NCBI RefSeq assembly: GCF_014653155.1
Contig: NZ_BNAF01000001.1
Location: 186,001-250,000 of the forward strand
DNA: 64,000 nt
Origin: Sphingobacterium griseoflavum
GTDB lineage: Bacteria > Bacteroidota > Bacteroidia > Sphingobacteriales > Sphingobacteriaceae
Reading direction: 5' to 3'
Shown: positions 51,597 through 61,000 of the stretch, piece by piece
Position numbering within the stretch: position 1 is the first letter of the stretch
Layout: the number at the start of each line of letters is the position of its first letter
The notes under the pieces: generated by a model
The model's input: the letters and a program-made list of their open reading frames with translations, nothing else
The model's database searches: none
Told to the model about the DNA's origin: nothing
Made by a program: the position numbers and the translations under genes

Positions 51597-53069
51597 ATGG
51601 GAAAAGGAATAACAAGCCGGAGTGAAGACTATTCGCAGTGGTACAATGATTTAGTGATCAAGGCCGATTTGGCCGAAAACTCGGCAGTACGCGGATGCAT
51701 GGTTATCAAGCCCTATGGCTACGGTATATGGGAACGCATGCAGGCGATCTTGGATAAGCGTTTCAAAGAAACTGGACATACAAACGCCTATTTCCCATTG
51801 TTTATTCCAAAGTCATTTTTTTCCAAAGAAGCAGCTCATGTGGAGGGATTCGCTACCGAATGTGCCGTCGTGACGCACTATCGTTTGAAAAATGACGGTG
51901 AGGGAAATATTGTTGTAGACGAGGAAGCCAAACTTGAAGAAGAGCTTATCGTTCGCCCAACCTCTGAAACGATCATTTGGAATACCTACAAAGGATGGGT
52001 AGAGTCTTACCGAGATCTACCAATACTTGTTAATCAGTGGGCAAATGTGGTTCGTTGGGAGATGCGCACGCGTTTGTTCTTGCGAACGGCGGAGTTTCTG
52101 TGGCAGGAAGGCCACACCGCACATGCGACGCGTGATGAGGCGGTGGAAGAAGCGGAGCGCATGTTGGAGGTCTATGCAGAGTTTGCCGAAAAGATTCTTG
52201 CGGTGCCCGTCATCCGGGGTCGGAAGACGGAGAATGAGCGGTTTGCAGGGGCATTGGATACCTATTGCATCGAGGCATTGATGCAGGATGGAAAAGCGCT
52301 ACAAGCCGGTACTTCCCATTTTCTTGGACAGAATTTTGCAAAAGCTTTTGACGTTAAATTTACCTCGAAGGAAGGAAAACAGGAACACGTATGGGCGACA
52401 TCGTGGGGTGTTTCTACCCGATTGATGGGCGCACTTATCATGGCACATTCCGACGACCAAGGTCTTGTGCTGCCACCGAAATTAGCTCCGATTCAGGTCG
52501 TGATTGTTCCTATCTATAAGACAGATGAGGAAAAGTCACGGATCGATAATTTTGTCGATGCCTTGATTGCAGAGTTTAAGCAAATGGATATTTCTTTTAA
52601 ATATGATGATCGGGACACGCAACGTCCGGGATTTAAGTTCGCCGAATGGGAACTTAAGGGGGTACCTCTGCGGATAGCTGTGGGAGCCCGTGATTTGCAG
52701 AATGGAACAGTAGAGTTGGCTCGTCGCGATACCCAAAGCAAAGAGACCGTAGCGCAGGAGGGGTTAGCTGTAACTATCCAAAACACGTTAGCTCTTATCC
52801 AAGAAAACATCTATCAAAAAGCGCTGCAATTTCGTGATGCGCATATCACCGCGGTTGATTCTTATGAAGCCTTTAAAGAGGTGCTGGAAAATAAGGGAGG
52901 GTTTATCGCTTGCCATTGGGACGGCACCGCTGAAACGGAGAAACGCGTGAAGGAGGAAACCAAAGCAACGATCCGCTGTATTCCATTGGATGCAAAACAG
53001 GAAAAAGGTGTTTGTATTTTTACCGGTAAACCTTCTTCGCAAAAAGTGCTCTTTGCGAAAGCTTACTAA
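51597..53069 (+). CDS. proS: Prolyl-tRNA synthetase
   Basis: A class II aminoacyl-tRNA synthetase of 490 residues that charges tRNA-Pro. It is the shorter archaeal/eukaryote-like type: no editing insertion, motif 2 region [24 protein letters not shown], motif 3 with the [19 protein letters not shown] segment, and the C-terminal zinc-like domain ([12 protein letters not shown]...[16 protein letters not shown]). The length and tail fit this class. It ends 50 nt before an NAD-binding protein gene that contains a terminator-like hairpin. Confidence 0.96.
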   Translation: MGKGITSRSEDYSQWYNDLVIKADLAENSAVRGCMVIKPYGYGIWERMQAILDKRFKETGHTNAYFPLFIPKSFFSKEAAHVEGFATECAVVTHYRLKNDGEGNIVVDEEAKLEEELIVRPTSETIIWNTYKGWVESYRDLPILVNQWANVVRWEMRTRLFLRTAEFLWQEGHTAHATRDEAVEEAERMLEVYAEFAEKILAVPVIRGRKTENERFAGALDTYCIEALMQDGKALQAGTSHFLGQNFAKAFDVKFTSKEGKQEHVWATSWGVSTRLMGALIMAHSDDQGLVLPPKLAPIQVVIVPIYKTDEEKSRIDNFVDALIAEFKQMDISFKYDDRDTQRPGFKFAEWELKGVPLRIAVGARDLQNGTVELARRDTQSKETVAQEGLAVTIQNTLALIQENIYQKALQFRDAHITAVDSYEAFKEVLENKGGFIACHWDGTAETEKRVKEETKATIRCIPLDAKQEKGVCIFTGKPSSQKVLFAKAY

Positions 53070-53119
53070 TATGGGAAAGACTTTTTTCAAGAAACTACTA
53101 TAACTAAATAGATCTAAGC

Positions 53120-53899
53120 TTGAGGATTTTAATTTTGGGTTGTGGATGGATTGGAGAAGCCTTTGCAGCCAAGCTATTGCGAGAAGGGCATGAAATCTAT
53201 GCGACCACAACCGATTCCGAAAAATACCAGCGGTTGCAAGCCGCTGGTATTTTTGCAATAAAGGCCAATTTCGAAGAAGAAATCCATTTGAAAAACTTTC
53301 CCCCAGAAGTAGATTTTGTGTTGAATAGCATTCCGGCGGTAAAGCGGCTGGATTGGGCACGATTGGACGCTCGTTTTACTGCCGTTAAACAGTTGTTGAT
53401 CCAACTAAGATATCGCAAACATATTTATCTCAGTTCTATTGGCGTTTATCCCGATCAGGACGGCATATATTCGGAGGAAAGTAGCATAGCATCTGAAGGG
53501 AATAAGTTGCTTTTCGCAGAGGAGCTTATGCTGGAGCTGCACGATACCGTGGTATATCGCTTAGGTGGACTATTTGGAGAACAGCGAATTTTTGCAAAAT
53601 ATTTCCAAAGCAAGGTCTGTACAACAGGGGCACAAATTGCAAATTTTATCCACCAGACAGATGTTGTCAATTTGTTGGACGCTGGTTTTAAACAGCGTTT
53701 GTCAGCTCTTCGCTATAATTTGGTCGCACCCGATCACCCCACAAAAAAAGATGTGATCCGAGCATCTGCCGCAAAATACGATTTCGAATTGCCCTCGGCA
53801 TTTCTTGATGAAAATAGCTTTCAAAAGCTTGTTATAGGAGACAAAATCTCGAACGAATTAGCCTATACCTTCGCATATCCATCACCCTTAGATTTTTGA
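53120..53899 (+). CDS. NAD(P)-binding Rossmann protein (YeeZ-like)
   Basis: A 259-residue protein with an N-terminal dinucleotide motif ILGCGWIGEAFA (GxGxxG, residues 6-15) and the extended-SDR layout of the YeeZ group of NAD-dependent epimerase-like proteins, with strand-helix units through YLSSIGVYPDQDG. No YxxxK pair was identified with certainty, so catalysis is unclear. The start is TTG at 53120, the only codon that keeps the Rossmann motif. A perfect 13-bp hairpin with T run (53221-53254) is encoded inside the gene. Confidence 0.75.
   Translation: MRILILGCGWIGEAFAAKLLREGHEIYATTTDSEKYQRLQAAGIFAIKANFEEEIHLKNFPPEVDFVLNSIPAVKRLDWARLDARFTAVKQLLIQLRYRKHIYLSSIGVYPDQDGIYSEESSIASEGNKLLFAEELMLELHDTVVYRLGGLFGEQRIFAKYFQSKVCTTGAQIANFIHQTDVVNLLDAGFKQRLSALRYNLVAPDHPTKKDVIRASAAKYDFELPSAFLDENSFQKLVIGDKISNELAYTFAYPSPLDF
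53221..53254 (+). terminator. Terminator-like hairpin inside a coding region
   Basis: AAAATACCAGCGG and CCGCTGGTATTTT form a 13-bp perfect stem with loop TTGCAAG, ending in a T run. It lies about 150 nt past the proS stop and 100 nt into the next gene. It could end the proS transcript or attenuate the following gene. Confidence 0.7.
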
Positions 53900-54045
53900 G
53901 AGGAAGGTGTGCAGTCTCAAAGCCGCTTGGTTTGTAAAAGAGACTTTCTTTGGCTAAATTTGGATGTGGAGGAGCGAGCCTGACTACGAAGTTTATTTGG
54001 CTTAGCCACTCCTATTCATAAAGTAAAAACATATACACATCAATA

Positions 54046-54078
54046 GGGCAATATACAAGGTCGGACTTCCGATTGCCC
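54046..54078 (+). promoter_or_regulatory. Structured leader upstream of transsulfuration gene
   Basis: GGGCAA (54046-54051) pairs with TTGCCC (54073-54078), and an inner TCGG/CCGA pair adds a second helix with a 4-nt loop. It ends 28 nt before the ATG. A SAM-I riboswitch consensus was looked for and not found. It may be a leader structure, or may simply be part of the 5' UTR. Confidence 0.3.
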
Positions 54079-54106
54079 CTTTGGGTGGTAACTTTTAATT
54101 TTCAGT

Positions 54107-55246
54107 ATGAAATTTGCAACGAAAGCGATACACGCAGGGCAAGAAGCCGATCCTACAACCGGCGCTGTTATGACCCCAATTTACCAAACGTCCACCTACA
54201 AGCAGGCGTCTCCTGGCGAGCATAAAGGTTTTGAATATTCACGTGGTACAAATCCAACGCGCAAAGCATTGGAAGATTGCTTGGCTGCACTGGAGAATGG
54301 CAAGTTCGGTATGGCATTTTCAAGTGGAATGGCCGCTACAGATACCGTATTAAGGTTGCTGAAGCCAGGAGATGAAGTAGTGACGGGCGATGATCTTTAT
54401 GGCGGTTCGTATCGGATTTTTACAAAGGTTTATGCGGAATACGGGATTAAGTTTGTATTTGTAAATACTTCCGATGCTAGTGAGGTTGAAAAAGCATTGA
54501 CGGAAAAAACGAAACTGATATGGATAGAGACACCTACCAATCCGACACTTAAAATCGCTGATATAGCATCTATCGGTAGGGTGGCGAAGAAATATGATGT
54601 GTTGTTCGTGGTCGATAATACGTTTGCCTCACCTTATTTGCAAAACCCTTTGGATTTGGGAGCTGATATCGTGATGCATTCGGCAACAAAATATCTAAAT
54701 GGGCACTCCGATGTGGTTATGGGCGCTTTGGTGATGCGTAGTGAAGCACTTTATCAAAAATTGTGGTTTTACTACAATGCTGTAGGGGGTACGCCGGGGC
54801 CTCAGGACGCCTTTTTAGCACTTCGCGGTCTTAAGACTTTGCATGTACGTATGAAGGCACATTGTGAAAATGCACGTTTGGTAGCAGCATTCTTGAAAGA
54901 TCATCCCAAGGTAGAAAAGATCTATTGGCCAGGCCTTGTCGACCATCCCGGACACGATCTGGCGAAAAAGCAAATGCGCGATTTTGGGGGGATGATATCC
55001 ATCGTACTCCGCGATGCTGATCTGCAAGAAACATTCCGTGTAGCCTCGCGTTTTCAAGTGTTTACCTTAGCCGAGTCTCTAGGGGGAGTGGAGTCTTTAG
55101 TCAACCATCCAGCCAGTATGACGCATGGATCAATACCCAAAGATGCACGGGAGAAAGTCGGAGTTGTGGACAACCTACTGCGTTTGTCCGTCGGTATTGA
55201 AGACCCAGAAGATCTTATTGCTGATCTAGGGAGGGTGCTCCGCTAA
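54107..55246 (+). CDS. metB: Cystathionine gamma-synthase-type transsulfuration enzyme
   Basis: A 379-residue PLP-dependent enzyme of the Cys/Met metabolism family. The PLP lysine is in HSATKYLNGHSDV (near residue 200), and SGMAATDTVL and ETPTNPTLKI are family signatures. It would make cystathionine from an acylhomoserine and cysteine, or act as cystathionine gamma-lyase; sequence alone does not separate the two. No other methionine gene is nearby. The upstream region carries a hairpin (see leader). Confidence 0.86.
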   Translation: MKFATKAIHAGQEADPTTGAVMTPIYQTSTYKQASPGEHKGFEYSRGTNPTRKALEDCLAALENGKFGMAFSSGMAATDTVLRLLKPGDEVVTGDDLYGGSYRIFTKVYAEYGIKFVFVNTSDASEVEKALTEKTKLIWIETPTNPTLKIADIASIGRVAKKYDVLFVVDNTFASPYLQNPLDLGADIVMHSATKYLNGHSDVVMGALVMRSEALYQKLWFYYNAVGGTPGPQDAFLALRGLKTLHVRMKAHCENARLVAAFLKDHPKVEKIYWPGLVDHPGHDLAKKQMRDFGGMISIVLRDADLQETFRVASRFQVFTLAESLGGVESLVNHPASMTHGSIPKDAREKVGVVDNLLRLSVGIEDPEDLIADLGRVLR

Positions 55247-55448
55247 AAATTAGGGTTTTTATATTCGAACTTATCTATAAATGAATACTTATTTTATATA
55301 TTCGAATGTTGATCAACTTCCGCTATTGGATTTATCCTTGAAGGATGGGCAAGTCGGTATTTGCTGTCTAGCTGTGTCTTGAAGTAGGGGAGGAGTTGTC
55401 GTATTGCGGGCCTGTAATTTTATATGCTGCCAAACTAAAACAAAATCG

Positions 55449-55943
55449 ATGGGAAAAACAGGGCTGAAACAGTATCATGAAGAGTTCGATGCGTTGCCAT
55501 TGGAATGGAAGATTTCGCATATTTTGTCAAAATTGAGATTTCCTTTTCTACGGCATAACTACTTATTTTGTTATCGTGCCAATCAAAAAGGACGGGTAGA
55601 AGTGGAGATAGAAAAGGCGGTGGTTGCCAGTGGGAAGTCCTACTTATTTGTTTCAGAGAAACTTACGGCGAAGACACTTTTTGAGTTGCTACAGCGCAAT
55701 AATGATAAAATTCTTTTTCTGAAACATCCGGATTTATGGTGGATGGCTGGCGTGGCAGACGTCCTTTGTGGCGCGCTCAATAGCAGGCCGGACGGCAAGC
55801 CATGGGAGGTGGCGTATCCCGGCGAACAATCCTTCGTATTTAACGGCGTGTTGATCCTTCTCAGCAGTGAACAAAAGAAGGTACTGAAAAATACGCAAAG
55901 GCTGAAATACATGCTGCGTGATGTCAGTATCTTGGAGCTGTAA
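55449..55943 (+). CDS. Unrecognised protein resembling a degenerate AAA-like ATPase
   Basis: This 164-residue protein is not recognised. Its C-terminal half (KTLFELLQRNNDKILFLKHPDLWW, then LCGALNSR, then FVFNGVLILLSS) recalls the Walker B-to-sensor 1 stretch of phage/plasmid-type helicase ATPases, where DD normally follows ILIF, but here KH stands at that place. No Walker A is present. If the relation holds, the protein cannot hydrolyse ATP. The ATG at 55449 is preferred to one 15 codons upstream. It stands alone. Confidence 0.5.
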   Translation: MGKTGLKQYHEEFDALPLEWKISHILSKLRFPFLRHNYLFCYRANQKGRVEVEIEKAVVASGKSYLFVSEKLTAKTLFELLQRNNDKILFLKHPDLWWMAGVADVLCGALNSRPDGKPWEVAYPGEQSFVFNGVLILLSSEQKKVLKNTQRLKYMLRDVSILEL

Positions 55944-56175
55944 GATTGTTCCTACCCGGTAACCTGGTATGTAGCTTCAAGACCGTATAATCTTGCGCGT
56001 GAAGGTGTTCGATTATTGGTATTCCCGCATATGTCTATCGTCCTGCGCGGATCACCGCGTCAAGAAAGTTCCGGCTATTATTCGTGTTAATATCCTGTGA
56101 TGGTTAGCTAAAATAAATGTAGCGGGCGAAGGATTATCTCGCTAGTTTTATTCTTTATTAACGAGTAATCTATTT

Positions 56176-59100
56176 ATGAAGACATTTAAGGATATAGCAT
56201 ACCATGTTGTCACAGTGATTCTTTTAGCAACTAGCGTTCCGTTCGCATATGCGCAGAGCGGAGACCAAATATTAGACGGTATTGGCGAAACGGGAATGAT
56301 CGCGCGATATGTGTTCGATGGAGACCTTAAAGACTGGTCGCGTAATAATTTACACGGTAAATTTGTCGGTGGAAAGCCCGATTTTATACAAGACGATCAA
56401 TTCGGTAAAGTACTGTCGCTTGACGCTGCCAATTCGCATTATATCATACTTCCAGCAGAAGCAATGAGCGATTTGGAATCATTGAGTATAACGGGATGGG
56501 TTCATATGCGTTCCGCAAAAAAAGGACAATATCTTTTTGATTTTGGTCAATCTGCATCAACGCACTTTTTTGTATCGCCTGTTGGCGCAGATACACAATC
56601 GGGATGCCAAGTTGGTCTTTCTGTAAATGAGCGACAGCGCAATAACATCGTTTCGCCCATCTTTGATATGAATAAATGGGTACACCTAGCAGTCGTTATC
56701 GATCTTCCTTCAAAATCTATGCAAACGTATGTGAACGGGAAGTCTGTGGGAGAAGTCAAAAATATCTCGCTCGAACTTTCAGACATATTCGGACAAGCTG
56801 GTGTAAACCGGCAGCTATTCATTGGCAAGGCTATAGGTGAGGGCGCTGCGACATTGGACGCTTTGCTGCATGATTTCCGTATTTATCGCGTACCGCTAAC
56901 GCGCACGCAGATTGCTGGCATTTATTATAATTCCCTTAAAGATTTGCATGAAGAGACCGGGCATACGGGAAAGGCCGAGGATGATTTGCCGCAATTTGCC
57001 ATGACGAAGGCACAGTTGTATAATGCGTATCTACAGCACGTATCTGATGTGTCCGTTCAAACGACCGTGGGCGAACTTCCCCGGCTGCCGAGCTACGTGC
57101 AGGGCATCTATCGCGATGGTTTAGTCGGGCCGAAGGTACGGGTCATATGGCCTGCGCCGACCGACAACAGCGAGGTGTCGACCGCCGGTCGCTACACCGT
57201 TGTAGGACGTGTTCCCGGTACAGACTTAAAACCGAAAGCTATCATTACAGTCAGGGGTAGCAGCAAATCGGCAACGCCGATGTCCAAGCTGGTGAGCTTT
57301 CATCTTGATCAAGTATCATTGAACAATGATAAAAAAAATCAGGATACTAAATTTATGGAGAACCGTGATAAGTTTGTACGAACCTTGGCCGATACCGATC
57401 CGAATTCGTTTCTCTATATGTTTCGCCATGCGTTTGGACAAACGCAGCCGAAAGGAGCTGAGCCTTTGGGGGTTTGGGATAGCCAAGATACAAAACTTCG
57501 CGGACACGCCACGGGTCATTACCTCACCGCCATTGCACAGGCATATGCCGGAACAGGATATGATAAGGCTTTACAGAACAATTTCGCAGAGAAAATGACC
57601 TATATGGTCAATACATTATTTGAGTTGGCGCAAATGTCTGGTAGACCGCAACATCCCGGGGGGGCTTATGTCGCTGATCCTACCGCCGTGCCCATTGGAC
57701 CGGGGAAGACAGCATATGACTCGGATTTAAGCCAAGATGGGATCCGCAACGATTATTGGAACTGGGGAGAAGGATTTATCAGCGCGTACCCGCCAGATCA
57801 ATTTATCATGTTAGAGCAAGGCGCGAAGTATGGCGGACAAACCAATCAAGTTTGGGCGCCTTATTATACCCTACATAAAATCTTGGCCGGATTGATCGAT
57901 ATTTATGAAGTGAGCGGAAACCAAAAAGCATTGGACTTGGCGAAAGGAATGAGTAACTGGGTTTATGCGCGTTTGAGCAAAGTGCCCACGGATACCTTGA
58001 TCCAAATGTGGAATACCTATATTGCTGGAGAATTTGGTGGCATGAACGAATCGCTGGCTCGTCTTTATGCGATTACGAACGACCAACACTATCTGGAGAC
58101 CGCGAGATTGTTTGATAACATCAAGATGTTTTATGGCGACGCAGAACACTCGCATGGACTAGCCAAAAATGTGGATACCTTCCGCGGATTGCATGCAAAC
58201 CAGCATATCCCTCAAATCGTAGGCAGCATGGAGATGTACCGGGTGTCCAATAAGCCGGAGTACTATAAAATAGCGGATAACTTTTGGTACAAAACGGTTA
58301 ACGATTATATGTATAGTATCGGCGGTGTTGCTGGCGCTCGCAATCCAGCCAATGCAGAATGTTTCATCAGCCAGCCTGCAACCCTATACGAACATGGCTT
58401 TTCGGCAGGTGGCCAAAATGAAACCTGCGCGACCTACAACATGTTGAAACTGACCAGTAATCTTTTTCTGTTCAATCAACGAGCAGAACTGATGGATTAT
58501 TATGAGCGTAGTTTGTATAACCATATTTTGGCTTCTGTCGCAGAGGATAGCCCAGCGAATACTTACCACGTGTCCCTTCGTCCCGGTTCGATGAAACAGT
58601 TTAGCAATGCGCATATGACGGGATTTACCTGCTGCAATGGCACCGCCATAGAGAGCAGTACCAAGTTGCAAAACGCTATCTACTTTAAAAGCAGGGACAA
58701 CCACGCTTTGTTTGTGAATCTTTTTATCCCATCTACATTGGATTGGGCCGAGCGCGGTATGAAGATAGAACAAACCACGGATTTTCCTAAGGCAGACGAA
58801 ACGCGTCTTACGATCAAAGGCGGGGGCAGATTTGATCTTCACGTACGGGTACCAGCTTGGGCGACCAAAGGTTTCTTTGTATCCATTAATGGTAAAGTCG
58901 AAAAGTCTTCCGCGGTTCCCGGCACTTATTTAAAAATAAGCCGTAAATGGAAAGATGGAGATGTAATCGATTTAAAGATGCCCTTCCAGTTTCATTTGGA
59001 TCCCGTCATGGACCAACCGAATATTGCGAGCTTATTTTATGGTCCGATATTACTTGCTGCACAAGAGCCGGGACCACGTAAAGATTGGCGAAAGATAACC

Positions 59101-59238
59101 TTCGATGCAGAAGATATTGGTAAAGATATAAAGGGCGATCCTACGAAACTAGAGTTTAACGTCGACGATGTTGTATTTAAACCTTTCTACGATACGTACG
59201 GACGCCACTCGGTGTATCTGGACGTAACATTGAAGTAG
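56176..59238 (+). CDS. Modular GH127 beta-L-arabinofuranosidase with LamG and Ig-like domains
   Basis: A 1020-residue exported enzyme. After the signal peptide (to about residue 26) comes a LamG concanavalin-like domain (about 40-245), a Big_4-type Ig-like module (about 320-370, VRVIWPAPTDNSEV) and a GH127 catalytic domain (about 395-1000). The zinc site known from Bifidobacterium HypBA1 (Glu338, Cys340, Cys417, Cys418) appears conserved as E749-T-C751 and C819-C820. GH127 removes terminal beta-L-arabinofuranose from arabinans and glycoproteins. Residue numbers are approximate. Confidence 0.85.
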   Translation: MKTFKDIAYHVVTVILLATSVPFAYAQSGDQILDGIGETGMIARYVFDGDLKDWSRNNLHGKFVGGKPDFIQDDQFGKVLSLDAANSHYIILPAEAMSDLESLSITGWVHMRSAKKGQYLFDFGQSASTHFFVSPVGADTQSGCQVGLSVNERQRNNIVSPIFDMNKWVHLAVVIDLPSKSMQTYVNGKSVGEVKNISLELSDIFGQAGVNRQLFIGKAIGEGAATLDALLHDFRIYRVPLTRTQIAGIYYNSLKDLHEETGHTGKAEDDLPQFAMTKAQLYNAYLQHVSDVSVQTTVGELPRLPSYVQGIYRDGLVGPKVRVIWPAPTDNSEVSTAGRYTVVGRVPGTDLKPKAIITVRGSSKSATPMSKLVSFHLDQVSLNNDKKNQDTKFMENRDKFVRTLADTDPNSFLYMFRHAFGQTQPKGAEPLGVWDSQDTKLRGHATGHYLTAIAQAYAGTGYDKALQNNFAEKMTYMVNTLFELAQMSGRPQHPGGAYVADPTAVPIGPGKTAYDSDLSQDGIRNDYWNWGEGFISAYPPDQFIMLEQGAKYGGQTNQVWAPYYTLHKILAGLIDIYEVSGNQKALDLAKGMSNWVYARLSKVPTDTLIQMWNTYIAGEFGGMNESLARLYAITNDQHYLETARLFDNIKMFYGDAEHSHGLAKNVDTFRGLHANQHIPQIVGSMEMYRVSNKPEYYKIADNFWYKTVNDYMYSIGGVAGARNPANAECFISQPATLYEHGFSAGGQNETCATYNMLKLTSNLFLFNQRAELMDYYERSLYNHILASVAEDSPANTYHVSLRPGSMKQFSNAHMTGFTCCNGTAIESSTKLQNAIYFKSRDNHALFVNLFIPSTLDWAERGMKIEQTTDFPKADETRLTIKGGGRFDLHVRVPAWATKGFFVSINGKVEKSSAVPGTYLKISRKWKDGDVIDLKMPFQFHLDPVMDQPNIASLFYGPILLAAQEPGPRKDWRKITFDAEDIGKDIKGDPTKLEFNVDDVVFKPFYDTYGRHSVYLDVTLK

Positions 59239-59697
59239 ATTGCCCTCATTCCGCGAGCTATAAATTCTTGCTCGTGCTAAGTTACAACACGTGAAAGGCC
59301 CGCTTTTTCGGCGGGCTTTTCACGTGCTGCTTATTTTATGTTTTTTTACAGCTTTTCTGCAACACCAGCAGTCCGGAACCTGTTGTGCCGTCAAGGAAGT
59401 GCCGCTCGCTGTGACGCAATAGCAAATTCAATAAGATTTGTTCCCGTGTATCATTGTGACATGATATAGAAAAATGGACTATACCGTACATCCCTTTTAC
59501 TGACCCGTGTAAAAAGGCTTTCCCCAGCCATCAAAAGGTGATTTGATACAATAGCACAATTTATTGAGACGGTATCGTTCAGCTATTTCGAAGACATTTC
59601 AGAAATTGCAGGAGCAATTCGATAACCAAATAAACATTTAATACGCGACGTCTATTGAGGACGTTTATTCGATAATCCTATAACCAACAAGTTCATT
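59239..59697. other. Region between GH127 and GH105 genes
   Basis: About 460 bp. A strong terminator lies at 59288-59326. Right of it are AT-rich sequences with two ATTCGATAAYC copies (near 59611 and 59668) that might be protein-binding sites, and a short inverted pair near 59646. No gene and no clean promoter was recognised. Confidence 0.4.
59288..59326 (+). terminator. Terminator after GH127 gene
   Basis: A 16-bp stem (CACGTGAAAGGCCCGC with GCGGGCTTTTCACGTG, one G-U pair) with a 7-nt loop. Its C/G-rich head is the strongest hairpin in this part of the window. Confidence 0.8.
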
Positions 59698-60798
59698 ATG
59701 ATGAAAAATTCCCTAATTCTATTGCTATTTTTACTGTTCACGCAACTGCTAAATGCGCAGTCTCCTTTACTCAAAAACTGGCCTGATGGTCAACATCCAA
59801 AGGATGTCGGCAAAGCGCTGGCCTACCATTTTGTGGATGGTCGACATGAGCTATATGCAGGCCGATGGATACATTATGCTGAGGTATGTACTTGGAACGG
59901 CGCGCTCGAATTTGCGCGCAAAACAAATGATGAGCAGCTTGTTAAACTATTGATAGCCAAATTTGAGCCATTCTTTTCACTAGAGAAAGCGCTCCTGCCG
60001 CCCAAGAATCATGTCGACTACAACATGTTCGGAAGCCTAGCGTTGAAACTGTATAGCGTAACGAAAGATAAGCGATACTTAGACATGGGCCTATCTTATG
60101 CCGATACGCAATGGGAGTTGCCTGCGCAGCATAAGGCGGAGGAAAAAGCTTGGGCCGATAAGGGATATTCTTGGCAAACTCGTCTTTGGATCGACGATAT
60201 GTACATGATTACGGTCGTGCAAACTGAAGCATTTAAAGTTACGGGAGATCAAAAATATATTGATCGCGCCGCTAAAGAAATGGTTCTTTATTTGGATGAG
60301 CTGCAGAAGCCCAATGGTCTGTTTTACCATGCGCCAGATGTTCCCTTTTATTGGGCACGCGGAGATGGTTGGATGGCCGTGGGTATGGCGGATTTATTAA
60401 CGCACCTGCCGCAAACGCATCCCGACCGGCCACGCATCCTGAAGGGCTACCGTACCATGATGAAAAATCTTAAAGCTCACCAAGCTTCCTCCGGTATGTG
60501 GAATCAATTGATCGACGACCCAAACTGCTGGGCCGAAACATCGGGATCTGCCATGTTCACCTACGGATTTATTGTAGGCGTACAGCAGGGGTGGCTTGAT
60601 GCACAAGAATATGGCGGAGCAGCCCGGAAAGCTTGGTCGGCGCTTGTGCCCTTCATTGATGAACGAAATAACGTAACAGAGGTATGTATCGGTACGGGGA
60701 AGAAAAATGACAAGCAATATTATTACGATCGTCCCCGCAATGCAGGCGACCTGCATGGGCAAGCTCCCTACCTTTGGTGTGCAGTTGCCTTGCTATAG
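59698..60798 (+). CDS. GH105-type unsaturated glycuronyl hydrolase
   Basis: A 366-residue exported enzyme with signal peptide ending at LLNAQ. It matches the YteR/RhiN group (GH105/GH88): alpha/alpha-barrel pattern, a DYNMFGS segment near residue 107, the catalytic-Asp region TRLWIDDMYM (D166/D167), FYWARGDGWMAVG and CWAETSGSAMF. Such enzymes cut unsaturated galacturonyl or rhamnogalacturonyl ends left by pectate and rhamnogalacturonan lyases. With the GH127 upstream it points to pectic or arabinan side-chain use. It has its own terminator. Confidence 0.85.
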   Translation: MMKNSLILLLFLLFTQLLNAQSPLLKNWPDGQHPKDVGKALAYHFVDGRHELYAGRWIHYAEVCTWNGALEFARKTNDEQLVKLLIAKFEPFFSLEKALLPPKNHVDYNMFGSLALKLYSVTKDKRYLDMGLSYADTQWELPAQHKAEEKAWADKGYSWQTRLWIDDMYMITVVQTEAFKVTGDQKYIDRAAKEMVLYLDELQKPNGLFYHAPDVPFYWARGDGWMAVGMADLLTHLPQTHPDRPRILKGYRTMMKNLKAHQASSGMWNQLIDDPNCWAETSGSAMFTYGFIVGVQQGWLDAQEYGGAARKAWSALVPFIDERNNVTEVCIGTGKKNDKQYYYDRPRNAGDLHGQAPYLWCAVALL

Positions 60799-60865
60799 CC
60801 CTAACATAAGCTGATCATCCAATAGCTGCCATGTTTTACACCAATACATGCGTAAAGCACGACAT

Positions 60866-60899
60866 AAAAAATCCTGAAGCGGGGAGCTTCAGGATTTTT
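60866..60899. terminator. Bidirectional terminator between GH105 and regulator genes
   Basis: AAAATCCTGAAGC / GCTTCAGGATTTTT with a 5-nt loop and an A run on the left. It lies between convergent genes and can stop both. Confidence 0.85.
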
Positions 60900-61000
60900 A
60901 CTAACTAACCAATTATTAACCTAAATTATGAATACTAATCGTGTCGCAAAATCTGTGCCATTTTCTTGGCAAATTCACATGAAGGAAGTATACCATCATC

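Noticed and set aside
53900..54106. SAM riboswitch before the transsulfuration gene
   Set aside because: The conserved SAM-I core sequence and its pairing pattern were not found.
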